Shown here: positions 1 through 12,182 of the stretch, in pieces
How the letters are laid out: the number at the start of each line of letters is the position of its first letter
Position numbering within the stretch: position 1 is the stretch's first letter
The notes under the pieces: generated by a model
The model's input: only the letters and a program-made list of their open reading frames with translations
Told to the model about the DNA's origin: nothing
The model's database searches: none
Source of the DNA: Moniliophthora roreri
Taxonomy: Eukaryota; Basidiomycota; Agaricomycetes; Agaricales; Marasmiaceae
Length of the DNA: 64,000 nucleotides
Assembly: GCA_001466705.2 (NCBI GenBank)
Contig: LATX02000057.1
Span: 558,001-622,000, forward strand
Reading direction: 5' to 3'
Made by a program: the position numbers and the translations under genes

Positions 1-591
1 TGGAAGATCGAGGCTACAGAGGTTTTTATGGAGCCGTCAGGATGGATCATCATGGTTTGCCGATCTGTTCGACCTTCCGTATCAGTAGAGTACATAATAG
101 GAGAATGCCCACAAATTTTTTATAGAACGCAGCTTACGATGTGGCATTGATGTGGAGTTGGAAGCGCCCACCAATAGGTAGGTTCGGACCTTTATCTATG
201 AAGAAACATCGCTAGCCTTCCAAACGGATGAGCGGAAGCGTGGTGAGTTTGAAATACTCAAGTTAAGAGAGCGAGAGCGTGCACAAAACGGTTTAGTGTC
301 AGCGCTCTGTGGTGGTCACTGCACAGTTTGAAACGATTCGCCGGGCCCGCCCGAAGTCATGAATGATAGTCGAAGGTGCTAGTATCGCACACGCGGTTAG
401 GTAGAAGCCTAAGAAAAAGATTGTGTCAGTTGCATCATGGTCTGCAAGAATGTTTTCGGGAAAAGAAAACTAGCTAGCCGAAATCAGCAATATTTCCAGA
501 CAAACCAAATCACTGACCAGTATTGACCTCACGGTGAAAGCTTCAGTCCTCTTCGATAATAGCATACAGCAACATCCATTTTAATTCGGAT
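1..591. other. no gene seen at left edge
   Basis: No open frame of 60 codons or more and no recognisable protein or RNA motif was found on either strand. The stretch lies downstream of the ILV1 stop codon and probably holds its 3' untranslated region and possibly the untranslated end of a gene lying outside the window. Confidence 0.5.
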
Positions 592-2562
592 TCAGTGCAC
601 TGGTCCGTGCAGGTATCGCTTATATACAGGATTAGCCGTCTCTTCGATATATGTATAATTAAGTTCTTTCAAGAACTCATCAAAGATCCCATGATCCTCT
701 GGAGGTACCTGAATGCCGGCCAGAACTTTTCCGAGATCTAAAGGGTACGAGGAAAATGAAGAAATCAGGAACCGCTTAAAATCAACTACATATCTTCCTG
801 AGACTTACCGGCGCCATGGTTTCGGTAATGGAACATGGAAATATTCCAATGCTTCTGCTTTTGTATCCCCAGTAAGAAGTTTCGAAGTGCGTTAGGTCTT
901 TCAGGGAATTCTGAGTGTGTGGAAATGGAAGGTGAGGAAGGGCGTTCACTTTCATTGACGAGTGAGAAAGTACTGACCGAACCGGAAAACACGCTCATTT
1001 TGAACGAACTGCGTCCCACCGATCATATATCTTGCGTGACTTTTGGCAAGTTCGTTATCGCTGATGTCGTGCCCTTTCATGTCATTTTCTTCCAGTGACT
1101 TGAGAAGAGCGCTAATCTCAGCCTTTCTATTCGTCGATTCCAGCTTGAATGAGAACAGAAGATGGGCTCGGTCAGGTGAGGAGTAGTTATTGAAGCGATA
1201 AAGGAACTCTGTCACAGGCCGAGGGTGTATGAGGGAGTGTAAGGCAACGAAACTGTTCAAAGGTGCGCACGAGCTGCTTTGCAGGCAGAAATGTGGATGG
1301 GTGCTTACCTGCCAGGCGTTTCGGGTATATCGACACTAATCAAGGCCTCACGACCTTCACCAAGCTCTGCACGTTCCGCGACGAATCGCAGGCGGTCAAA
1401 ATTCATGTTTGCGCCACTCACTACCGCGACGAATCTCTTTTGGGCGCCGACAAGGTTGTTCTCAAAGATGTAGTGTTTTAACCCGGCCAGTGCAAGTGCC
1501 CCCGAAGGTTCGGTGATGGATCGTGTCTCTGCGTAATATCAACGACAGCTGTTAGAGAACGAAAGAATTACACGAACCTTCGAAGATGTCTTTGATGGCA
1601 GCGCAGATTTCATCATTGTCTGTCAGAGTTATTCCATCCAGCAACTCCTTACAGATCCTGAAACACTCATTTCCGACGATTTTGACAGCTGTACCATCTG
1701 CGAATGGGCCCACTTCGGAAAGTGTGACTCGTTCTCCTTTGGCCAGACTCCTCTTCATTGCATCTCCATCGACTGTCTCAACCCCAATAATTTTGGTTCT
1801 GGGACTCCCAATCCTCTTCACGTATTCGGATATCCCGGACACTAAGCCACCGCCACCGACAGAAGCAAAAATGCCATCGAGATTTTCAGCGTCGTGGAAT
1901 TGCTTTAGAATCTCCATTCCAACAGTACCCTGGCCCGCAATGACAAACGGGTCATCGTACGGTGGCACAAAGGCTAGACCGTGAAGGGCAGCCAGTCGGG
2001 CACATTCGGCCTTGGCTTCGTCGAAATCAGCCCCATGTAAAATGGTCTTGGCGCCCATTCGGGCGACATTTCGGACTTTGATGGATGGTGTCCCACTGGG
2101 CATGACAATGGTGCATGGTATTCCCAGATGAGAGCCAGAAAGTGCTACGCCTTGAGCATGGTTTCCTAAAATCAAATGCGCGCAAGGTCAAGTCAGGGTG
2201 AATCGATACTTAGAGATACACGCACACTGACCGGCGCTGCAGGTGATGACACCCTTCCATCTCTCCTCTTCTGACAAATTGGCCATAAAATTGTATGCGC
2301 CTCTAATTTTGAAACTGAAAACTTCTTGCAGATCCTCTCGTTTGAGCCATATCTGATTGCCTAGTTTTGCACTGAGGTTTGGTGCGAACACGAGGGGAGT
2401 TTCTTTCAGGATTTCGTATACCTTTGAAGTGAGAATAAGGCGAAGATAATCGGGGGTTTGGCCATCAAGAAGGTGATGCTTCGCAAGGCGAGGATACTGA
2501 AGTGATTCCTGGATGTTTTCGGGTGCATGCGAACTGTATTCTAGAGTAGCGCTTGGACTCAT
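592..2562 (-). CDS. ILV1: threonine dehydratase (threonine ammonia-lyase), biosynthetic
   Basis: PLP enzyme that deaminates L-threonine to 2-oxobutanoate, the first committed step of isoleucine synthesis, normally in mitochondria. Six exons read without a break: 2232-2562, 1578-2165, 1309-1528, 978-1252, 809-910 and 592-737, giving 553 residues. The catalytic domain shows the PLP lysine motif SFKIRGAYN, the asparagine loop [11 protein letters not shown] across the first splice junction, and the phosphate-binding glycine loop GGGGLVSG. The C-terminal third carries two ACT-like regulatory repeats (starting near IPETPGSF and FEFPERPN) with the family motif FHYRNHGAD, as expected for isoleucine feedback control. 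The start at 2562 is the first ATG after an in-frame stop; its leader is a poor mitochondrial presequence (see findings). It is divergent from the PHD-finger gene, sharing about 217 bp. Confidence 0.96.
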
Positions 2563-2779
2563 GGTGATCTATAGTTCCGCCTCTAGTCTTCCCTGAGCAA
2601 ATACGAGTGTAGATAAGATATTTATCGGATAATAAACACGAAAAGCTTGCTCACCAGCGACCAGAGCCTTTTTGGATAGGGTGGTGATGGTAAGAAATCG
2701 ATTGGCCGGTGTCAGTGGCCCGAAATAGGCAGGCACGTGGATGGACCTGTACTCGATAGGTTTGTCCTCGACCTTCACA
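2563..2779. promoter_or_regulatory. shared divergent promoter, ILV1 / PHD-finger gene
   Basis: This 217-bp gap separates the start codons of two genes transcribed away from each other, so it must hold both core promoters. On the minus strand a GTGAGC donor (2654) and a CTCAG acceptor (2593) are 62 nt apart, which would fit an intron in the ILV1 5' untranslated leader. No clear TATA box is visible. Confidence 0.55.
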
Positions 2780-4830
2780 ATGACAATGGCGCCGCCGTTA
2801 TCTCCCAGAGAAACTCGTCGCTCAGGTCGTCGTTCAGCGCCCTCAGTGTCCACCTCAAACTCAAAATCACCGGACTCAGATCCACCCCAACGTCCACCCT
2901 CATCTACCACCGGAAACAGGAACAACAAGCGTCTTAAGCAAGAGGACACAGACGACGTTGCTCCAGCTTCGACCAATACCAGCAGTAATTCCAATGGTCG
3001 TAGTAAAAGAAAACCAAAAGAAAAATCTCGACAGCCACCCTCAGATGACCCTCCAGAAGTCCCCGACGTCGTCCCCGAACAGTCTGCTAGTGTAGCGCCA
3101 GGTGATGAAGAGGAAGAGCAGGGTGTTACGCGTTGTGTGTGTGGTAGCACCGGTACGTCGCGTATTCTACTCTTTTTTGCGTCTTCTCTGCTCATATCTT
3201 TGGTCCAGGAGAGGATGACCCGGATACTGGCGAGTTCATGGTCCAATGCGAAACTTGCAAAGTGTGGCAGCATGGCTTCTGTATGGGCTTTGAGTCTGAG
3301 GATCAATTGCATGACGATGATTACTACTGCGAGCAATGCAGGCCAGAGCTACATACAGATTTGCTCAAGTACGTGGTGCCACACTCTCATAATATAATAT
3401 CATCTAACCCGGCAGCCGTCATAGAAAACTCAAGCGGGCTCGTCAGTCCTCTGCAAACTCCCATCATACTGCCGCACCAACTTCGACTCGACTATCCCGA
3501 TCACATTCCCCGTCTTACTCTACCAAGCAACCATCAAAGCGCCGAAACACCATGAACAGCAGAGACGCCGCCTTTGATGAGAATCTCAAAGAGATTCTCG
3601 ACTATTCAGCGGCAGAAGCTGGCACTATTCCAGATGTCAAAAGCAGTACACCCAACGGACATGTCCCAAATTTACTTCCCGAGACTGAGGAATCGTTGGA
3701 GACCGCACCTGCCAATCGGAAAAAGAGAAAACGTGCTGATAATGATGCGTAAGTTTGTCACCGCTTATGACTCTCTCCCGAGTTATTTAATTTGGACATT
3801 TCCAGCACATCCGTCAAAAAGCGCACCAGATCAATGTCGACGACCTCTGATCAAGCTACTGCACCGATCCAGCAGCCTCCACGTGAAGAAACCCCGAACC
3901 CGGCGAAAACCGCAGCGCCTCCAGCTACAAATCAAAAGACCACGGCAAAAAATAAACGTGGGGGTGGTGGTCGGAAATCCATTGCTGCTAATCAGGACAC
4001 CGCAGCTGTCGAAGGCGATGGTGAGTATATACTTCTTGATGTTTCATCATTACGCTCACGATGTGCCAGGTACTCCTGTTCCACCCACTAAACGACAAGG
4101 AAACGGTGGCAGGAGCAAGGCGAACGGTGCCAAACGACCTCCTCACTCCACTGTAGCGGCCGGAGCTGGATCCCACGACCCAAATTTACGGCGTGGACAA
4201 GGCAATGGCACCGGAGGTCAAAATCAAGGGTCAACCACCGCAGAGAACTCGCGTGCACACCGGAATACACACGCTTACGTGGTCTCACAACAACCACTGT
4301 TCACATCGTGGGGCCTGCCGGACTATCTCGCTCACTTGGAAAATATGTTACCTACGCAGATACCTCAACCGCTTGAGGTTGTGTCCAGCATTACCGGCCG
4401 AGGGGAAAGCATAGAAAGGACGACGGAAAGAGGTGTTAGGGTAAAATGGCCTAGCAAACGAATGAGTGTGGTTGACATGAATAAACGGGTACGGGCCTTG
4501 GTGGAATGGGTGGGAAGAGAGCAGGCCAGTGCCTCTGATCGGGCGAGGAGACGAGAAGCCCTCGAGAAGGCTCTAAGGGAGAACTCTGCCCTGATCCGAC
4601 AATCGGAGGTACCGGGTGGTAATAGCAGCCGGGATGTTGATTCTATGACGGTGGATCCGTTACCTCCAGCCCAATCGAGCAGCACCGAGACGCCAAGCTT
4701 TAGCTCAGGAAGTGAAACTGCGACGCTGATGAAGGACGTGGAGGCACTCATGACGGACCTGATAACTTTCCAGGAGCGGTTTGGTCCGGGCGCAAAATCT
4801 CGGGATCGTGAACGAAGGCACGCTTCATAA
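2780..4830 (+). CDS. PHD-finger protein, Cti6-like (histone deacetylase complex subunit)
   Basis: Five exons (2780-3152, 3209-3368, 3416-3748, 3806-4020, 4070-4830) give 613 residues. A single PHD zinc finger begins at TRCVCGSTG near residue 121 and continues through VQCETCKVWQHGFC to YYCEQCRPEL, which supplies the C4HC3 ligands; one intron splits the finger. PHD fingers of this kind read histone H3 lysine methylation. The rest is long, basic, Ser/Pro/Thr-rich and probably disordered, with a bipartite basic patch (KKRKRAD). A conserved-looking segment, RVKWPSKRMSVVDMNKRVRA, lies in the last exon and is followed by a short helical stretch. The single finger between disordered flanks resembles Cti6 of the Rpd3L deacetylase complex; Bye1-type proteins are less likely because no TFIIS-like domain is seen. 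Alternative in-frame starts are 2741 and 2786. Confidence 0.82.
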
Positions 4831-5081
4831 TGGCACGTTCCTGAAGCCGGAGTGGACATTTTTTGTTTCTCTCGTTTCTTGCTTGATCAGGACTGTTTTC
4901 CATACATTGTTGTATATCCCTATCTCTATGTTTTTATGCTAAATTACCTGTACTTGCTAAATAGACTTTTCTTGGTGGCTGGTGGAATATCAGACTGTTT
5001 GTGTAATCAATTCAGCGTGCGTATACTACGCGGGTGTCATTCCGGCAACGTCTTCAAAGTCCATGAGGAGGGTGATCAACC

Positions 5082-8000
5082 ATGTCGAATTCTTCTCCTC
5101 GATCAAATGGACAAAATCAACCGGAATTCTCACCTTCTCACTCTTTCGACCTTTCTACACATGAAGACGACGATGAACATGCCGAATCTGGAGATTATTC
5201 TTCGCGTATGAAAGAGCTTTTCGCGGATGAAGAGGAACAGTCTGATACTCACCAAAACGGATACGCAGACTCTGACAGTGACGAGTCAGATGAATTCCTG
5301 TATACGGGTGCCGATGCAGACGTCTCTATAGGGTACAAGGACCGGCTGAGGGATGTCTTGGGACCGGACAACGAAGACGATGATGACGCGGTTGCCCACG
5401 ACGTTGAGCACTCTCTCATTACCCAAGGTGTCCGGTTAGATGATGATGAGCCTTTGGTGCGTGTTTCAAATGGCTTTACATTGCTTGACTCTCATATTTT
5501 ACGATTAGTCTCATGAGATATCGTCCAATGAATTGCTACAGTCGTCGCACGGACCAGGACTGGACTCTCCAAAACTGGACAGTCTCTTATCGCCCCTCAA
5601 CGACTCCTCAGGACTCGCTAGACCCTTCTTACATCCCACTGTATCGCGCCTTCGTTCCTATACCCCCCAAGGCTCCCGTGTACCATCATCCAGCAGTGCT
5701 GTTACTCAATCAAACATGCTACCTGGCACATCTCCCTCTCCGTCTCACTTCTCTTCAATATCCCGAGTGTCTTCCCTGTCAAATCTTCGTACCAATGAAA
5801 ACTCGGACGTCGCAGAAGGGAAGCGGAGACAAGTTGAACAGGACGTATTCCATTGGACAGAACTGCGCAACATTAGCCATCACATATACTCGTCTTATTC
5901 GAGTAAAGCTTCTTCAATGTTGGGGGCAGCTTCCGGGTCGCCCACCGTGTTAGCTGCTAATGGCCTGATATGTATCGGTACGGACGATGGGAAGATATGT
6001 GTATATGATTTCAAGCAAACCTTGAAGTGTATATGTGTCAATACCACGACAGGTGCGCAGAAAGGAATTCTTCATCTTCTTACTCTAATCTTGGGCCATA
6101 GAAAAACCTGTGGGCGCAGTCACCGCTTTGGCTTTATCCCATGATCATACATATATCGCCTCTGGACATTCCACCGGCCATATCCAGCTGTTCGATCTAA
6201 AGAATCCACAATCACCTGCTCGACTTGTACCGCCGACTACACTCAACATAGTCGCTTCCGGGCGGAAAGAAGGACACATCGAAGGTTCGAGGATCGTCAA
6301 TATCGGCTTCGTTGCAGCGCGACACACAGCTCTCGTTTCTGCTGATGAGCATGGGCTGTCATTCTACCACAGTCTAGGAAAAGTCCTTTTTGTTGAAGCA
6401 CCGGATATTCTGCGGATTCTTGGAAAATACCCCCTCGACGGCTCGGTGGAGTCCAATGCTCCCCATGATAAGCAAATGCTAACACCAACCCCCTCCCGTT
6501 CAAAGAAACGATCACGTTATACCGTGTTGGGTATGATGCCTCTGCCGCTGGGGACTACGTCGCATCCGACAGACTCGTACAATATCATCGCCCTTCTCAC
6601 ACCCTCTAAGTTGGTTGTTGTCGGGTTGAAGCCAAGTCCGAAGACATGGTTCAAATGTCCTAGGAAAGTAGATGGTGACATGGAATCATCGTCCAAGTCC
6701 AAGTGGCGGGGGACGTTATGTTGGTTCCCTAGCGTTCTCCCTACCGAGTCCAAAGAGGAAGGAATGTCCAAAATTGCCAATGGCCAGAGCGCTGCAACAC
6801 CATCGTCTCCCATGCTTGCCTATAGCTGGGGTCACTTGCTCAAGGTACTGCGAGTCTTCGAGTCAAAACTCAAGCAGACAGTGAAGAACTCCCGAACTGG
6901 AAAGGCAAGCTTAATCGAAATTGGCAGTATCGCGTATGAGGACATAGGGAAGCACTTTTTCGAGGAAGAAGTACTTGCGATGCAGTGGCTAAATATCAAT
7001 GTGGGTTCGTTCATACTTCATACGAGATTTATTCTATTGGTACTGACCAGTCAATAGCAAACTGTCGTCCTGACGGCTTCCACCTTGCAAGTATTTGATG
7101 TCTCGCTCTTGAAAGTTGTCGAGAGCGTCAAATTTGACGGACTTTCGCTAGTGTCACCTTCTCTGAAGTTGACAGTCAGTGGGGCGTCCTCGTACTCTCA
7201 TTCCGTCGGAGATGTGGCTCATAGCTTGAAGACATACAAGGGCAAGATTTTCACCTTGGTGAGAAGCCACATTAACTGACATCCCCCCGCGTGCTGACTG
7301 ATTCGTAGGGTCGCCAACATGTTCAAGTTGGAACTCTCCTCACGTGGGCAGACAAGATCTTGGCACTAGTGGAGGAAGGTGACTTCCTGAACGCCATTGA
7401 GCTTACTCGGTCGTACTATCTCGGGGAAACCAAAGGAAATACCAATGGCCTGCCCAGCAATATGGAACAACGTCGGAAAGTGATCGGACAGAAGATGCGG
7501 GATCTGATGGTGGCATCTACTCGTTATGCATTTTCAGAGGACCGAATGACTGACGAGACACATATCACACCGGACGGGCGTGGCGTCGACAGAACCACTT
7601 TATTCGAAAATCTCGTCTCCACTTGTTGTCGCGCATGCATCGCTCTCGACAATTATGATTTTTTATTCGAGGATCTCTTCCAGAATTACGACGATTGTGG
7701 AATTACGCGAATATATCTTACGCAGCTGGAGTGCTTCATCCTCGATAACGAGATTCGGTACATTCCTCCACGCATTACACAGCGTCTAGTCGCAATGCAT
7801 GACGAGGAAAATTGCCCAGAGCATGTTGAAAGGATCATTTGGCACATTGAGCCTGAGTGCTTGGACATAAATCAAGCCATTACGTTGTGTCAAACACACC
7901 ATTTGTACGACGCGTTGATTTATGTCTACACTCGTGCGCTTCGTGATTATGTGGCCCCAGTCGTAGAACTCCTCGAGCTCATACGGAGAGTGTACCAGCA

Positions 8001-10002
8001 CCGAAGACGACGGATGGAGTTTACCAGAAATTCGTCCTCGCAGCAGGAAGATGCCGAGTTGGAGCCTTTGATCTTGAACGCGTACAAGGTCTACCCATAC
8101 CTTGCAAATGTCTTGCTAGGACTCACGTATCCCAGTGAGGATCCCCTCCCCGAAGAAGAAGCATTACAAGCCAAGAAGGACGTGTATTCGTTCCTCTTTT
8201 TTGGGCGCTCAAGTATCTGGCCGCCTGGTGAAGGTGGGAAGCTCGTCCTCACAGCTGATGAAGAAGGCGGTGTTGAGCCGACTTTTCCGTACGTTCGTCA
8301 GCTATTACGATTTGACGCCGAGTCTTTCCTTCATTCTCTGGATCTGGCATTTGAGGATTCATACCTAAATGATGAGTCCCAAGACGTCAGTCGCCTGGTG
8401 ATAGTCCGAGTGCTTTTGGAAATATTATCGTCCGGCCAAATCTCCTCTGTAACTGCCACATTTATCAACATTTTCATCGCCCGAAATGTCCCAAAATACC
8501 CCCAGTTCCTTCATATTGCACCTAGTGCTCTTCACACTATCCTCGTCGGCCTGGCGGAAGATCCCGATCCAACTACACGGGAGGACCGTCAGTTAGCAGC
8601 TGAGTTCCTTCTCTCGGTGTACAATCCTCACGAAAGCGAGCGAATACTCCAGTTGTTCAAAGAGGCCGGATTCTATCGTATTCTGCGGACTTGGTATTGC
8701 CACGATGAAAAGTGGATACCTTTACTATCCACTTACTTGGAAGATCCCGATCTTAGTCCATTCGATATCTTTTATAACATTGACGACGTCTTCAATTCCT
8801 CTGGCTCTTCATCCGAGCTGATAGCATTCATGTCGAAAATGACCCCTCAACTGCTTACAAAGAGTGCTACCAATACCGCAAGCCTCCTTGACAAGCACGC
8901 CCCAGAATTACATGACTCTGCCATCGAGTCCCTGGGGGAGGATGCTGAAGAGGAACGCTTATCCTACCTACGCCAGTTATTGGGTCCCCCTGAGGATCAT
9001 GAAGAGTATGAACAGCCCATTCACACCACTCATCCCTCACATAACGTCAGCAAAATGCTGTGCAATATGTATATCACCCTTCAATGCAAGTTCTCGTCAA
9101 AAGACGTCATCCGCGCCCTTAAATATCTTCCACAGGAACTGCCTGACTGGGACAAAGTTGTTGCGACGTGCGAATCCTCCGAAGTTTTTGACGCAGCGAT
9201 GTGGACATTGAACTTCCGAGGTCGACCGATGGATGCTGTGGCGAAGGCGGAGGCGTTTGATAAGCTTCTGACTTTGAGGCTAGTCGACACGTTCTCCGAA
9301 ACAAACATAGAGAACCTGATGGCTTCAATAAATGCTGTCGTCGAACAGCTAGAGACCGTTGGTCGAACAGGAATCTCTATTTGCCTAGAGAGCTCCCAAA
9401 GCTCAGCAAATCCCGACGTTCCGCTGGAAGACATATGGTTCCGACTTCTCAGTAGCCAGATTCATTGTGTGCAGAGCGTCTCAAGCTGTTGCTCCCCAAA
9501 CGTACTCTCCGGGCAGCAACACGCCCCCGAAGATGATCCTCTGCTGCAATCGCAGTATGATTGTCTAAACTCACTACGTTCGCTGATCCAAGAGACGTTC
9601 AGTGCCCTCGTTTCCGTTAGCTCGACTCGTGCAGTTTCTTTCCCGAGATTGTTTAGTCGTCTGGTCAATTCTGCGACACAATCGCACACCTCTACGCCCA
9701 CTCATTATAACGAGTTCCGCAGTATCCTTACGAGCATGCTGGAATCGTACCGGTCAGACGGGGACATGCTTATCATCACAAAGCATCTTATTGACCGAGA
9801 TGTTTTCGACACGATGGCAGATGTGGCGAAGCAACAAGCTCGAGGATGGTCTCCATCTACACGGATATGTTCGGCCTGCCGGAAACCTGTTTTCATTGAA
9901 GGACTCAAAACGTCACCTAGGCAGGAGACCGAACGTATTCAATTCATCGTATCACGGACAGGATCTATATATCATAGTACTTGTTCATTTCCAGGAACAT
10001 GA
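5082..10002 (+). CDS. VPS8: vacuolar protein sorting-associated protein 8 (CORVET subunit)
   Basis: Five exons (5082-5456, 5509-6052, 6102-7000, 7058-7258, 7309-10002) give 1,570 residues, the usual size for filamentous fungi. Vps8 is the Rab5-binding subunit of the CORVET tether for early endosome fusion. After an acidic N-terminus of about 150 residues comes a WD40-like propeller with LICIGTDDGKICVYDF, VTALALSHDHTYIASGHSTG and the strongly conserved SADEHGLSFYHSLGKVLFV. The 2.7-kb last exon holds the Vps8 core and the long alpha-solenoid. The C-terminus has Cys-X2-Cys (CSAC) and a later His/Cys (YHSTC), only half of the usual RING, followed by the stop. Family identity is clear; the zinc-site interpretation is inference. 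It converges with the AIF-like gene across 211 bp. Confidence 0.96.
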
Positions 10003-10213
10003 TTATGCTATTATAAGATTTCTCTTTAATACAATACAGCGGGGTGCACATAGCATCGATTAGTCTGTGGGACTTGCGGACCGGGAGGTTGCGCCATTTG
10101 GACCGTGACTGACGACTGGTTCGGAATGAGCGTCCTGCGGAGAGAAACCTTCACGAATCAAAGTGCATTGGTAGATAAATTTCTAAAATCTAATACCCCC
10201 ATAAACATATGGT

Positions 10214-12182
10214 CTACGCATACATATCCTTTTCGTCGGTTATATCATATCCCCACAATTTCCATATTGTCGGTGCATGTAAGTCATCTGCACCATCGGT
10301 CTTGACACCGACTACGCCGTTGGCTTGGAAGGCGCTCTTTTGCTGAACGAAAGTATATCGTCAGTATCTGTTAAGATAAATCAATGACGGAAACGTACCA
10401 AACCCAGAGAGACCTTGATTGCTGGCGGTCCAGGATGATAGTGCTCCAACGGCTCCTCGTTCTTGATGAGGCGAATGACGTTGCGTGCGGCCACCTCACC
10501 CTATGATTCGTACACTCAGTCAATTTCCGTAAAAGCTCGCAACGCACAAAAACTTGCCTGCCAGTACGCGGTATGCCCAGCAGCAATAGCTCCAAAGGCA
10601 TCCGCAGCGTCTCCAACAGCGAAGATGTGAGGATATGGCGTCGTTGTCTCCACCTCCTCGACTGGCTCCTCTTCGATCTCTTCCACCAGCTCCGCTCCTT
10701 CCTCGACTAGTGCTTCTGGACCTTTGTTGAGAACCTCAGCCTCCGCAAGCGATATCTTCTCAAGTGCGGCTTTGAGTTCCTCTTCTGGATTGCCCTGGGG
10801 AATACCCGGATCCTGCACTGGAGACGCGGAGGCTGACGGCATAGGGGATGAAACGGGAGAATGCGGTGAAAGTACACCAAGCTGCATGGTGCGGAGAACA
10901 TGGGCCAGGGAGTCGTCGGGGTTAACCGTTGATTCATCCATCTCCTTTAGCAAGCCAGTGTTGGGAATTTGACCGGTGCACAGAAGCTGCAACGTGTCGA
11001 GAAATCAGTCTGGGTCCGCTTGAAAGGGGGATAGTAGCAACGTACAATGAGATCAGCTGCCACTTCACGGCCCTTTACAGTACGAACGACTCTCTGTCCC
11101 GTCTCATTGAGCTTGACAGGTTCATCATTAACCGAACGCAAGTCCAGCCTTTCTCCAAGAATGACATTAACGTCGATCGATTCAAGTCCTTTGAGCACTG
11201 CGTGGAATAGGTGAGAAGCTAGTGTACGGGAGCATCAGACTCAGTACCTTCTAGATGTAATTCATTGTCGAACTTTGGCATCAATCTGTGTCGAGAGTGA
11301 AGCAGTGTTACAGCCTTTGTAGGGTAGACGTGGGCAATGTCCGTAGCAAACTCTAAAACACAAAAAATTGGTGCGAAGAATAATATTTTAAGGTTCAGAA
11401 CTCACGAATACCCAAGGCACCACCACCGACAACTAATACACTCGGTGCATCCTCCACAACCTTTTGGTTCCTCTTGAGCCAGTTTATACCATCCTCCTTA
11501 GTCCCATTGTATTTATAATCTGGATTCTTGATAATAGTAGAAACGACTCCCGGTGAAGATCCCCAGAGATTTAAAGGCGAAGGAAGATGCGATCCTAATG
11601 CGTAGATTAAATAGTCGAATTCTAACTTGGTGGTCAGTACGCCGTGTTCCGGGAAAGCCTTTGACAATATTATATGGTGTGGATGTACGGAAAGGACGTG
11701 AGCGTGTAAACGAATGTGGGGCGAGTCGCGCATTGGAGTGTTTTTCCAGAATACTCGTGTGTAGGGTACGACTGCATAATGATGTAAGCGAATAATTTGA
11801 TGAAGGATAAGTGGACAAGGCTAACAGGCTTTGTGTTCATGTCCGGGGAGAACCGCTAGTCTCGGCAGAACGTATACATCTGTGCAGCATCCATGTCAAA
11901 GACGGAAATCAGTGTGATCCATGAAAGTAGCTCACGGTTAAAGTGACTATTGAAAGAGCGAGAGTCAAAAAAAAAATCCAAGAGTCCAGAAATCTCGAAC
12001 ACGCACGTATTCCTATCGACCAAAACAATCCTCCAACCTTCAGGAAGACCAGCGGCCAGAATCTGAGCAGCTCTGTTGCCTACAAAGACAATATACTCAT
12101 CAAATAAAACCAAATTATGGGAGAGAGTAGGGGACATACCTCCGTATGATGCACCAAGGACAGCGACCGTCTTCAAAGTCAT
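10214..12182 (-). CDS. AIF/AMID-like FAD-dependent NAD(P)H oxidoreductase
   Basis: Ten exons (12140-12182, 12007-12079, 11936-11946, 11826-11879, 11406-11771, 11248-11352, 11046-11197, 10558-10986, 10399-10500, 10214-10342) give 487 residues. It belongs to the class I pyridine nucleotide-disulphide oxidoreductase family close to apoptosis-inducing factor 2. The N-terminal FAD-binding strand-loop-helix is VAVLGASYGGNRAAQIL, the NAD(P)H-binding glycine loop is VLVVGGGALGIQFATDIA, and the second FAD motif is IFAVGDAADAFGAI. An acidic insert rich in Glu, Ala and Pro (roughly 10640-10900) precedes that last motif. The third exon is only 11 nt and is needed to join VDRNT to the conserved NHVYVLPR. 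The intron at 10501-10557 has a GC donor. No signal peptide or membrane anchor is evident. Substrate unknown; quinone reduction is typical for the family. Confidence 0.9.

Noticed and set aside
2569..3336. Minus-strand 255-codon open frame across the PHD-finger gene
   Set aside because: It is antisense to well-supported coding exons and an intron, has low-complexity composition, and matches no family.
4365..4859. Minus-strand 164-codon open frame
   Set aside because: It lies antisense to the last exon of the PHD-finger gene and has a random-like composition.
9602..10063. Plus-strand 153-codon open frame near the end of VPS8
   Set aside because: It is an alternative frame of the VPS8 last exon, whose own frame is conserved.
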